Assembly (NCBI GenBank): GCA_963710735.1
Contig: CAVQBN010000024.1
Location: forward strand, 124,001-188,000
Reading direction: 5' to 3'
Source of the DNA: FEN-1297 sp963710735
Lineage (GTDB): Bacteria; Bacteroidota; Ignavibacteria; Ignavibacteriales; Ignavibacteriaceae
DNA: 64,000 nucleotides
Below the pieces are notes generated by a model. The model worked only from the letters and a program-made list of their open reading frames with translations. It had not been told where the DNA came from and did no database searches. Below are positions 7,985-15,785 of this stretch, in pieces; positions within the stretch are counted from its first letter, which is position 1, and each line of letters begins with the position of its first letter. The position numbers were made by a program, and so were the translations under genes.

Positions 7985-10414
7985 TCACTCTTCACCCGGA
8001 TTTCCATTATCCTGCCCGTTTCCGTTTGATTGATCTTTTTCCTTATAATTATTGAAATTATATTTTAGATCGAGCATAACCATTGGAGCTTGCCTTGTAT
8101 AATGGAAATAATTATAAAAATCTGTTCCTTGTGAAATAAATTCGCGGCTGCCCGTATGCAGTAAATCTCTTATCTGCAATGTAAGAGATAATTTTTTCCC
8201 CATTAAATTTTGTTTTACAGCAAGATCAGTAACAAAATATCCATGCCACTTGCCTTGTGCTGTAACTGACGGACTGTGATATCTAGTATTCAATTGAAGC
8301 TCAGTTGAAGAAGTAATGTCAAAGACGTTACTGTTTTTTATGCTCCAATCAAAGCTTTCTCTTGCAAAAGATTCGTTGAATATTGCACCTTGAATTTTAT
8401 AATCATAAACATCACCCATAAAATTAAATTGCCAGAATTTAACCGGGTTAAATAAAACCATGAATTCAGCACCGAGCGAGTAGTCGGTTCCTACATTAGC
8501 AATCGATCTAAGCGTTACGTTTTCTGCATAAACTGAATTGATGTCTTCCATTTTATTATGAGTAAATCTGTAATAAAAATCATTTGAAAAAGATACCTTA
8601 CCAATAAATGTCTGATAGCCAAGTTCATAAGAATCTATCAATTCAGGTTTAAGTGAAGGATTTCCAATGCGGACATTATTTGCATCAAACCATGTATAAA
8701 AAGGCTCAAGGTCGCCGCCGTCCGGCCTTTCGATTCTGCGTGTATAGCTGGCCATAATTTGTGTTCCGCCGGCTAAGCTGTAGGATGAATGAATTGAAGG
8801 GAAAAAATCCCATCTATTTAGAGAAAATTGCTGATTCGTTTCAGCTAATTTTACTAGCTGGTAAGTATACTCAGCTCTAGCTCCAACCTGAACGCCTAAA
8901 CTATCCCACTTATTTGAAAACATGGAATATGCGGCAAACCTGGTTCTGTTAAAATCATTAGTGTTACTGAACTGAGGCTGAAATTGGTAGAGATAACTAG
9001 TCGAATCAAAAATATATAATTTATTTATATCCTGCCTGAGCCTGCTGAAGTATTCCATTCCCGCGGAAAAAACTTCATCTTTATTAAATGGAAGCGTATA
9101 ATCAAGCTTCCCTCTCAGCTCGCTGCCCGGGCCAAGCTCGGTTGTTTTTGTACCATTAATAAGACTTATATTATTTGTTGAGGCTGATGCCGACGCTTCA
9201 TTATTATTACGATGCCTATAAAATAATTCTGCAGTTAGCTGGTTGTTTTCTGGACCAAAATTATGCTGGTAATTTGCATTCAAATCGTAAAATGTTCCTG
9301 AGTGATTATGATTTGTATTATTTAGATAATACAATATTTGAGGAGCAGTATCCGACCACTGATTATAATTTAAAGTAGAATTTCTTAAAAATGATCTTGC
9401 ACCGTACCTGCCGCCCAGACTAATGTTATCATTTTCACCTAAATCAAAACTAATGCCGCCTCTTAAACCGGACAAGGTTCTACCCCACATTATGTTACCA
9501 TCGGAATTGAGATAAGAAGTATTATCTCCGATAATAAATTGTTTTTGCTGTGAGTTTGTGCCGGGGAAAAACCGCCGGTTGAAATCCACACCCAAATTAT
9601 AACTTATAGAAGGAGTTTTATATTGGAACATAAAACTTCCGCCGTATTTATTATTCAGTCCTCCCATTATATCAACAATTCCGCTTAAACCTAAATTTGA
9701 ATTTTTCTTTAAAATGATATTAATAACTCCAGCAGTTCCGCTTGCATCATATTTAGCAGAAGGATTAGTTATCAGCTCAATATTTTTAATAGCGCTTGCC
9801 GGTATTTGCTGAAGTGCATCCTGTGCATCCATTACCGAAGGTTTGCCGTCAATAAGCACTTGAAAATTTGTACTCCCCCTTAAGCTTACGTTTCCATCAA
9901 TATCTACACTTACCGAAGGAACATTTTCCAGAACATCAGCAGCGGTGCCGGACATTGCTGTTGGCATCTGACTTACATCTATAACTTTCTTATCAAGATC
10001 ATAGGAAATAGGTGATCTTTTCCCCTCCACTACAACATTCTGCATATTTATTGCGGATGGTTTTAAATATAATTTACCTAAATCCAAATTGGTTTTAGAA
10101 TCTGAAAGTAAAATATTCTTAATCTTTTTTGTTGTGTATCCTACAAACTGCACATTTAAATTGTAATTCCCGGGTTTAATTCCTTTTAAAATAAACTCAC
10201 CCTTTTTATCAGTTACGGTACCGGTAACAATTTTATTATCGCTTTTATTTAAAAGGACTACATTAGAATATTCGATAGGTTTTTTTGTGCTTTCATCAAA
10301 AATTCTTCCGGTTATTGAATATTCTTTATTTGTAATATTTTTTTGCTGTGAATAAGTTAAAGTTGTTAATACAAGTGATATTATAATAAGTATAAAGATT
10401 TTTTTTAGCATCAT
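7985..10414 (-). CDS. TonB-dependent-receptor-like outer-membrane beta-barrel protein
   Basis: Outer-membrane protein of the 'outer membrane beta-barrel family' of Bacteroidota. In order: signal peptide (1-23), carboxypeptidase-regulatory-like domain (about 32-115, YSITGRIFDESTKKPIEYSNV ... LKGIKPGNYNLNVQFVGY), plug domain (about 120-235, with DVLENVPSVSVDIDGNVSLRG and AGVINIILKK), then a large barrel of alternating aromatic strands and a short hydrophilic Asn/Gly tail. It probably takes up a ligand using TonB energy; no clear TonB box was identified and the substrate is unknown. Two ATGs start the frame in tandem and cannot be separated. It leads a two-gene unit with the YncE-like propeller. 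An upstream TTTCAT direct repeat (10533-10549) suggests control by the two-component system encoded just upstream. Confidence 0.85.
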   Translation of the reverse strand: MMLKKIFILIIISLVLTTLTYSQQKNITNKEYSITGRIFDESTKKPIEYSNVVLLNKSDNKIVTGTVTDKKGEFILKGIKPGNYNLNVQFVGYTTKKIKNILLSDSKTNLDLGKLYLKPSAINMQNVVVEGKRSPISYDLDKKVIDVSQMPTAMSGTAADVLENVPSVSVDIDGNVSLRGSTNFQVLIDGKPSVMDAQDALQQIPASAIKNIELITNPSAKYDASGTAGVINIILKKNSNLGLSGIVDIMGGLNNKYGGSFMFQYKTPSISYNLGVDFNRRFFPGTNSQQKQFIIGDNTSYLNSDGNIMWGRTLSGLRGGISFDLGENDNISLGGRYGARSFLRNSTLNYNQWSDTAPQILYYLNNTNHNHSGTFYDLNANYQHNFGPENNQLTAELFYRHRNNNEASASASTNNISLINGTKTTELGPGSELRGKLDYTLPFNKDEVFSAGMEYFSRLRQDINKLYIFDSTSYLYQFQPQFSNTNDFNRTRFAAYSMFSNKWDSLGVQVGARAEYTYQLVKLAETNQQFSLNRWDFFPSIHSSYSLAGGTQIMASYTRRIERPDGGDLEPFYTWFDANNVRIGNPSLKPELIDSYELGYQTFIGKVSFSNDFYYRFTHNKMEDINSVYAENVTLRSIANVGTDYSLGAEFMVLFNPVKFWQFNFMGDVYDYKIQGAIFNESFARESFDWSIKNSNVFDITSSTELQLNTRYHSPSVTAQGKWHGYFVTDLAVKQNLMGKKLSLTLQIRDLLHTGSREFISQGTDFYNYFHYTRQAPMVMLDLKYNFNNYKEKDQSNGNGQDNGNPGEE

Positions 10415-10532
10415 TTCTTCGCATCCGGAATTCCGGTTAGTAAATCCTTTTTCGAAATTGTTTATTTTATTGCTAGTAAAGAAAATCGCAAATAAACTTC
10501 AATACTAAAACTGAATAAATTAATATTTATAG

Positions 10533-10549
10533 ATGAAAATAAGATGAAA
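10533..10549 (-). promoter_or_regulatory. Putative response-regulator binding site upstream of receptor operon
   Basis: Minus strand TTTCATCTTATTTTCAT, two TTTCAT half-sites with 11-base spacing, nearly identical to the sites upstream of the response regulator and the PepSY-like gene. An AT-rich stretch (CTATAAATATTAAT) that could serve as -10 follows directly. It lies about 120 bases before the receptor start. Confidence 0.55.
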
Positions 10550-10616
10550 ATTTAAGTTTTAGGAGGCTAAACAGATACTTTGTGATATGAATTAAAATTG
10601 AAATCCTAGTATTTTA

Positions 10617-11999
10617 TCACGCAATTTTATCAGATAATATAATAGTAAATATTGTTTTTTCATCTACTATACTTTCCACACTTATCTTTCCTCTGTGCAG
10701 CTCAACTATTTCTTTAGCTATTGCAAGGCCTAATCCGCTGCCGTCAATTTCTGCGCGTATTTCATTTGATCGATAAAATCTGTTAAAAATATATGGAATA
10801 TCAGATTGAGAGATTCCAGGGCCGGAATTTTCAATTTGAATTGTTACTTTATTATTAGAGACATTCTCTAATTTTATATTTACACAAGAATCCGGGAAAG
10901 AATATTTTATTGCATTATCAATAAGATTTAAGAAAACACTTTTCAGTTTTTCCTTATCAGCATTTATTTCCACCGCATCATTAAAGGACAAGTTTAATTT
11001 TATACTTTTATTAATTGCCGCCTTATTCATCGTTTGGGCGCAATCGGCTAATAGTTCATCTATTCTAACCTTGCTCAAGTTCAGTTTCGATTGCGATGCA
11101 TCCAGCTTAACAATTGTTAAAAGTGAATTTGTCAGCTTTGTTAAATTATCAATTTCCGAAAGAGCATTTTTTATGCTTTCTTCAGATTCAGAATCTTTTA
11201 CCTTTTTTTCTAAAATTTCCAGTTCTGTTTGAATAACCGTTAATGGTGTTTTTATTTCATGCGATGCATTCGCAACAAATCTTTTCTGACTTTTAAATGC
11301 ATTGTCAATTCTCTCAATCATCTCATTCAGAGTTTCACCTAAGGCTCTTACTTCATCTTTAGCCTTTGGGAGATCAAGCCGTTTATCTAAATTTTCCCCG
11401 GAAATATTTTTGGCGGTATCTGCCATTTGAGTTATTGGCTTGAATGCGGCTTTAGAAATAAAATATGCGGCGAAACCGGTAATAATAAGTCCGGCAGGAA
11501 TAATGATTAAAAACAAATAAAATAAACGATCCAAATCATCATAAACATCTTTAACGGAGGCAGCCGTTTCAAGAATATAAACCGAATCATTTTCTGTCTC
11601 AAACTTATTCCAAAAGATATGATATTTATGGTGGTCTATTCTCTTTTTTTCATATTCAAACGATCCGCTTAATATCTTATCTAAATTTGGAATTTCGCCT
11701 TTCGAAAGGATAGAATCTTTTATGATAATCTTCCCTTCCTTATTAAACAACTGGAATCTTTCTCCAATTAAACCTTTAGCCCTGATTGAAGACAGTTTTT
11801 TCAAATTCAAAGCAGAATTATCATCAAACTCATCTTCTATTTCTGCTCGTAAAGAAATGGAATAGCTTTTTAAATTTGTATTAAGTTTTAGAAATTCCGC
11901 ATCCTTTGTGCTGTGATATATTATAGCAGCAAAAGCAGTCAGCATTATTCCAAATACAACCGTATAAGCTAAAATTATTTTTGATTTTATAGAAAACAT
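10617..11999 (-). CDS. Sensor histidine kinase, OmpR/Cus class
   Basis: Membrane sensor kinase partner of the OmpR-type regulator encoded upstream. It has a transmembrane helix (about 7-29), a periplasmic sensor region (30-157), a second helix (158-182), a HAMP linker (184-237), and a HisKA dimerisation domain with the H-box FVANASHEIKTPL (phospho-acceptor His247). The HATPase domain shows the N-box NLIDNAIKYS and G-boxes GPGIS and GSGLGLAIAKEI. The architecture matches CusS/PcoS-like kinases that respond to envelope or metal signals, but the stimulus is not readable. It lies 161 bases downstream of the regulator; the gap holds a hairpin and a repeat-like element, so its expression may be set below that of the regulator. 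Confidence 0.93.
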   Translation of the reverse strand: MFSIKSKIILAYTVVFGIMLTAFAAIIYHSTKDAEFLKLNTNLKSYSISLRAEIEDEFDDNSALNLKKLSSIRAKGLIGERFQLFNKEGKIIIKDSILSKGEIPNLDKILSGSFEYEKKRIDHHKYHIFWNKFETENDSVYILETAASVKDVYDDLDRLFYLFLIIIPAGLIITGFAAYFISKAAFKPITQMADTAKNISGENLDKRLDLPKAKDEVRALGETLNEMIERIDNAFKSQKRFVANASHEIKTPLTVIQTELEILEKKVKDSESEESIKNALSEIDNLTKLTNSLLTIVKLDASQSKLNLSKVRIDELLADCAQTMNKAAINKSIKLNLSFNDAVEINADKEKLKSVFLNLIDNAIKYSFPDSCVNIKLENVSNNKVTIQIENSGPGISQSDIPYIFNRFYRSNEIRAEIDGSGLGLAIAKEIVELHRGKISVESIVDEKTIFTIILSDKIA

Positions 12000-12068
12000 A
12001 AATTAAAAAATTGAATTTAGTCTTTCTTCCAAAAAGGCAGTTTAAAAAAGTAATTATCAATTTAAAAA

Positions 12069-12110
12069 CCTGCGGAAATCCGTTTAATCCGTGTTATCTG
12101 CGTTCTATTT
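12069..12110. repeat. Candidate dispersed intergenic repeat
   Basis: A block richer in GC than the surrounding intergenic DNA, with the internal near-duplication AATCCGTTTAATCCGTG and the ending TATCTGCGTTC. Strings of the AATCCGTG / ATCTGCGT type are familiar from intergenic DNA of many bacteria, so a small dispersed element is likely; only one copy is in this window. Confidence 0.35.
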
Positions 12111-12143
12111 TCCATATAAATATTACTCATTTTTAACAACTTC

Positions 12144-12160
12144 GGCCTTATGATAAGGCC
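12144..12160 (-). other. Intercistronic hairpin between response regulator and kinase
   Basis: Near-perfect palindrome GGCCTTATnATAAGGCC directly after the regulator stop codon. There is no T-run, so it fits an mRNA-stabilising or processing hairpin better than a terminator. Confidence 0.45.
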
Positions 12161-12832
12161 TTAACTATCTGTAAAAATATAACCCGAACCTCTAACTGTT
12201 TGAATTAATTGTTTTTCAAAATCCTTATCTATTTTCTGCCGCAAAAATTTTATAAAAGATTCTATCACATTACTTCGCGGATCAAAATTCATATCCCACA
12301 AATGCTCAGAAATCATTTCCCTCGTTAATATTTTATTCGGTTTCATCATAAATAATTCTAGAAGTGCAAATTCTTTAGCCGAAAGTTGAATCTCTTTTCC
12401 TTCACGATAAGCTTTATGTGTATTAAGATCTAATTTAACTCCAAAATTTTCAATAACAGCCGAACGAACTTCACTCTTTCTTCTAATCAGTGCACGCATT
12501 CTCGCCAGCAATTCACCTAAATGAAACGGCTTGGCAAGATAATCATCAGCGCCTTGGTCTAATCCTTTTATTTTATCGGAAACATCATCAAGTGCAGTCA
12601 ACATTAAAATTGGAGTCAGCACTTTATTCTTCCGTAAATTTTCGCATGTCTGTAGTCCGTCCTGTTTGGGCAGCATAATATCGAGTATTATTAAATCATA
12701 GTCGTTAATTTCCGCAAGCTGCTGGCCGGCAACTCCGTCACCCGCAGTGTCTGCAGCATAACCTTCGGCTTTCAGCCCTCTTTCCAAAGCAGCAGCTATT
12801 TTTTTATCATCTTCAATTAAAAGAATGCGCAT
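12161..12832 (-). CDS. OmpR-family DNA-binding response regulator
   Basis: Two-component response regulator: a receiver domain (1-115) with the acidic pocket at Glu7-Asp8-Asp9, phospho-acceptor Asp51 (IILDIMLPKQDG), Thr79 and Lys101, then a winged-helix Trans_reg_C domain (about 125-222) ending in IQTVRGSGYIF. It should bind direct repeats and activate transcription when phosphorylated by the kinase encoded next. Its own upstream region carries the 11-base-spaced TTTCAT repeat, also found before the receptor operon and the PepSY-like gene, which suggests autoregulation and a local regulon. Confidence 0.95.
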   Translation of the reverse strand: MRILLIEDDKKIAAALERGLKAEGYAADTAGDGVAGQQLAEINDYDLIILDIMLPKQDGLQTCENLRKNKVLTPILMLTALDDVSDKIKGLDQGADDYLAKPFHLGELLARMRALIRRKSEVRSAVIENFGVKLDLNTHKAYREGKEIQLSAKEFALLELFMMKPNKILTREMISEHLWDMNFDPRSNVIESFIKFLRQKIDKDFEKQLIQTVRGSGYIFTDS

Positions 12833-12854
12833 ATTTTTATAATCTTTTTACAAA

Positions 12855-12885
12855 GATATAAAGTAAAAATGAAAATAAAATGAAA
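12855..12885 (-). promoter_or_regulatory. Putative autoregulated promoter of the response-regulator gene
   Basis: Minus strand TTTCATTTTATTTTCAT (12869-12885), two TTTCAT half-sites 11 bases apart, then 8 bases, then TATATCTTTG (TATATC at 12855-12860), which fits both a -10 box and the Bacteroidota TAnnTTTG element. There is no TTG -35 box, as expected where a regulator bound over -35 replaces it. Confidence 0.55.
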
Positions 12886-12901
12886 GTAGGAGTGGAATAA
12901 A

Positions 12902-12940
12902 AAAATCCGCAACCAATATAATTTAATCACTGCGGATTTT
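12902..12940 (-). terminator. Rho-independent terminator of the Spy-like gene
   Basis: Ten-base stem AAAATCCGCA / TGCGGATTTT with a 19-base loop, followed on the minus strand by a T-run, 34 bases after the stop codon of the Spy-like gene. Confidence 0.8.
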
Positions 12941-12974
12941 CATTAAGGCTTAATCGAGGAGAGTATTACCAAGC

Positions 12975-13319
12975 CTAATTTCCATTATTTCTGCGTCGGC
13001 CCATTCTGCCTCTTCGTTCTTCCATCATCTTTTTATATTCAGCCTTTTGGTCATCGGTTAATATTTTTCCAAAATCAGTATTCGCATTGGTCATTATTTG
13101 CCGCATTTCCTGCCTTCTATCCTGAACTGAATCGGGGATTGCTTTAACCTTATCAGAAGCACTGGTAAAAATTGAATCAGCCTGTGCAGTTTGTGTATCT
13201 GTTAATTTAAGTCTGTCTTTTAATCTGTCAACTCTGTCTTTTACCGAGAACCGGTTTTGCGCGCTGGCACTAAAAATAAAAGCCACTGCAATAATTGCAG
13301 TTAATATTAAACTTCTCAT
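12975..13319 (-). CDS. Small exported Spy/CpxP-like protein
   Basis: 114-residue exported protein: signal peptide (MRSLILTAIIAVAFIFSASA) followed by an almost all-helical, highly charged body. Two LTxxQ-type motifs stand out (LKLTDTQTAQ and ILTDDQKAEY), as in Spy/CpxP-like periplasmic chaperones and stress sensors, and the tail is Arg/Asn-rich (RRGRMGRRRNNGN). This family binds unfolded proteins or damps envelope sensor kinases. It lies divergent in function but next to a two-component system; no TTTCAT repeat is seen upstream, so co-regulation is not supported. Family membership is by motif only. Confidence 0.65.
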   Translation of the reverse strand: MRSLILTAIIAVAFIFSASAQNRFSVKDRVDRLKDRLKLTDTQTAQADSIFTSASDKVKAIPDSVQDRRQEMRQIMTNANTDFGKILTDDQKAEYKKMMEERRGRMGRRRNNGN

Positions 13320-13466
13320 ATTTCCCTTTCTTTAATGTAAAGGAATAAAAATTTAATTTATTTTTAAAAACCTATGGATATTTGACACAGAGTTTTCTAA
13401 TTAAGTTTAATTACAAGTAATACTATTTATCAAACCGTATTTAGCAAGAATTCTAATAAATATTAG

Positions 13467-14223
13467 TCAGAATTTTTCACTTAATTTCCATTCAATTAAG
13501 GACTGGAATACCGGCTTTTGATTTTTTTGATTTATTCCTTCGATAAAATGAACATTTTTATCTGAAGAATTTTTAGTCAAATAAATTTCCAGCCAATCAT
13601 CGTATTTAGTTTCTGATAGAAATGACAGAGTAATTGTTTTTATCTGATTTTGGATATGATATTCCTCGGTGTAACAGTCTAAAATAAATTCAACATATTT
13701 TTCATTATTTACATGCTGGTTTATATCAATGTTAGAATAACCGATATGTTTATTAAAAACAGTTTCCTTTTTATTTTCTTCAGTAAATTTTGAAGGAAGA
13801 TCGGTTAAAGCATGATCATTTTCAGTTGTAGGTCTATAAGCGGGAAGATTCTTTAAATCACTTATTCGTTTATTACCTGCATTAATAAGAAGCCATGCTG
13901 TTGTTGCTTTACAAAATATTTCATTTTTTTCATTAGATAAGAGGAAATCTCTTAAAGCATACAGTTTATATTTCCCCTTTCGCCCATGTTTTAATGTTAA
14001 ATGTATCTTCAAACTTAGGATAATTATCAAACTGTACCTTAACCCAGGAAAGTACCCAGAACAATCCGGCATCTTTTAAATCCTTGTAACCGAAATTAAG
14101 ACTGTCTGCATGTGATGAGGCAATATCCTGCATATAATTAAATATTGAACTGACTTTAAGCCTATTGTTAAAATCGACATCGTACGTTCGTACTTTATGA
14201 GTTTCTTCTAAGAATGTTTGCAT
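13467..14223 (-). CDS. Acyl-ACP thioesterase (FatA/FatB-like), apparent frameshift
   Basis: Hydrolyses acyl-ACP to release fatty acids. Two adjacent frames join into one hot-dog-fold thioesterase of 251 residues. The first 85 residues (14223 to about 13975) carry TYDVDFNNRLKVSSIFNYMQDIA and FNIKTWAKG; the next frame continues KYKLYALRDFLL, then GYSNIDINQHVNN with the Asn and His of the second hot-dog active-site region. Removing one base from the C4 run at 13974-13977 (G4 on the coding strand) restores a single frame across the conserved TWxKG...RDF segment. Sequencing error is more likely than decay because both halves are otherwise well conserved. Confidence 0.82.
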
Positions 14224-14286
14224 AACTCAATAATTATGTGGGAAAAGTAATACTAATTTCTTAAAATTTTACTTTAAGACAAAATA

Positions 14287-14832
14287 TTACTTACTAACGG
14301 GATAACCGACATCAGCCCAGTCTTTTCCAAAATCCTGAGGAATATACAATACTTTAACATTTGTATATCCAAGCTCTTTCAACGTTTTATACGCTGGACG
14401 AACATTCGGGCAGTGTCCCCAAGGGCAGCAGCCGCAATATATAACAATGTTTCGGTTTTTCTTCAGAGATTTTACTTCATCTTTTATTGATTTTATTCCG
14501 CTCTTTTCTGATGCCGGACCAACATACTTTGCTTCGGGAATATGTCCGGTATTATAAAGAAATTTAAATCCAACTTGAAGAATTACAGGATTCTTACCTT
14601 TGGTATTCTTCAGTTCCTGGGCTAATTCATCGGTTGTAATTAAATGATCTATTGTCCAGGGATCAGAAGGTTTTATACTTTGCTTTAAAACATTTAAATC
14701 TTTAGCATTTTGCTTCAGCTGTTTTAGTGAATTCAATTGGGCATATGAATTACCTGATAATAAAACAAAGATTAATAAAACGATTATTAAACCGAATAAT
14801 TTTTTAAATAATAAAATATTGCTCTTATTCAT
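14287..14832 (-). CDS. Exported rhodanese-like protein with Cys-rich active loop
   Basis: Rhodanese-fold protein exported by a signal peptide (hydrophobic 12-31, SYAQ). After a linker, the rhodanese domain spans about 60-178 and includes TGHIPEAKYVGP and the strand IVIYC with catalytic-position Cys133. The loop is unusual: CGCCPWGHCPN has four cysteines (133, 135, 136, 141). The aspartate that usually precedes the GHIPxA segment is replaced (ILQVGFKFLYN). Possible roles are sulfane-sulfur handling, thiol redox or metal binding in the periplasm; none is proven. It is preceded by a TTGAAT-17-TATGTT promoter and appears monocistronic. Confidence 0.82.
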   Translation of the reverse strand: MNKSNILLFKKLFGLIIVLLIFVLLSGNSYAQLNSLKQLKQNAKDLNVLKQSIKPSDPWTIDHLITTDELAQELKNTKGKNPVILQVGFKFLYNTGHIPEAKYVGPASEKSGIKSIKDEVKSLKKNRNIVIYCGCCPWGHCPNVRPAYKTLKELGYTNVKVLYIPQDFGKDWADVGYPVSK

Positions 14833-14873
14833 GCTGATATTTCCTCAAATATATTTTCTCTAAAATTTGTTTT

Positions 14874-14902
14874 AACATAATTTAATTAGCACCTAAATTC
14901 AA
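14874..14902 (-). promoter_or_regulatory. Promoter of the rhodanese gene
   Basis: Minus strand TTGAAT, 17-base spacer, TATGTT. The -10 box starts 42 bases before the start codon, the same geometry as the other promoters reported here. Confidence 0.55.
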
Positions 14903-15030
14903 CGAAGACATATTAATACTAATGTTATTTTGACACTAATCACCACAGAATGAATATTAGATAATAATTTTAAATTTACTTTGAATGATTGACAAATGAA
15001 TGAAATAAGTAGGTGATTGGTTTGCTAAAA

Positions 15031-15780
15031 TTAATTTATTCCGGAGATACTTCCGCTGCGCGAGATATTTTCTATCCTTCTGCCGCCCATAAATCTTTTT
15101 GAATAGTATGCATCATCAAGTGATGAAACAGTTACTCCGTTTGATGAACTTGCGTGCGCAAAAAGATTGTCTCCGATATAAATTCCTACATGGCCCGGTT
15201 TTACCCAGCGTCTTGTATTGAAAAAGACTAAATCGCCAAACTTTAAATCTTCTCTATCTCTTATAACTTCGCCCTCTCTATACTGCTGCCTTGCGCTTCG
15301 TTCTAAATCGATTGATAATGATTTTTCATATATAGTCTTTGTAAATGCAGAACAGTCAATTCCTTTTTTAGAATTTCCGCCGTACTTATATGGTGTATTT
15401 AAGTACTTAATAATTTCCATCAGCATTTTTTCCCGTGCATTACTTTTATCAGCTTCAAGTTCATTTGATGCATTGGAAGTACCATACTTTTTTAAAATAT
15501 CAGAGATATCTATTTTTTGCGAGTTTTCAGGTATGTCATCCGGATCTGAATCTAAAGAATCTTCGGGAATACTAATGGTGTCTTTATATGCTGTATTATT
15601 AATTTTAGCTAAATCAGTATTGTTATTTTCCGATGAATATCGTCCTGAGCTAGTTTCTTGATCAGAACTTTCAGTTCTGTTAGCATAACGAACAGAGTTT
15701 GAAGTAGAAGCACAACCGGAATAGAATACAATTCCAATAATAATAATTAAAAATAGAATATAGTGATTCGGTTTGGTCAT
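15031..15780 (-). CDS. NlpC/P60-family cell-wall hydrolase lipoprotein
   Basis: Peptidoglycan endopeptidase of the NlpC/P60 family. A hydrophobic signal ends in a lipobox-like FYSGC (Cys23), so it is probably a lipoprotein. A Ser/Asp/Asn-rich linker (about 30-110) leads to the catalytic domain (about 118-235), with Cys143 in GIDCSAFTK, His197 in PGHVGIYIG and His209 in FAHASSS. It would cleave the stem peptide during wall growth or turnover. It starts five bases after the rpoD stop codon, which suggests a shared transcript with the vertex protein and sigma-factor genes. Confidence 0.9.
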   Translation of the reverse strand: MTKPNHYILFLIIIIGIVFYSGCASTSNSVRYANRTESSDQETSSGRYSSENNNTDLAKINNTAYKDTISIPEDSLDSDPDDIPENSQKIDISDILKKYGTSNASNELEADKSNAREKMLMEIIKYLNTPYKYGGNSKKGIDCSAFTKTIYEKSLSIDLERSARQQYREGEVIRDREDLKFGDLVFFNTRRWVKPGHVGIYIGDNLFAHASSSNGVTVSSLDDAYYSKRFMGGRRIENISRSGSISGIN

Positions 15781-15785
15781 TCTTG

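Noticed and set aside
7932..7988. Longer YncE-like start at 7988
   Set aside because: The signal peptide and the strong AAGGAGGT site both place the start at 7931.
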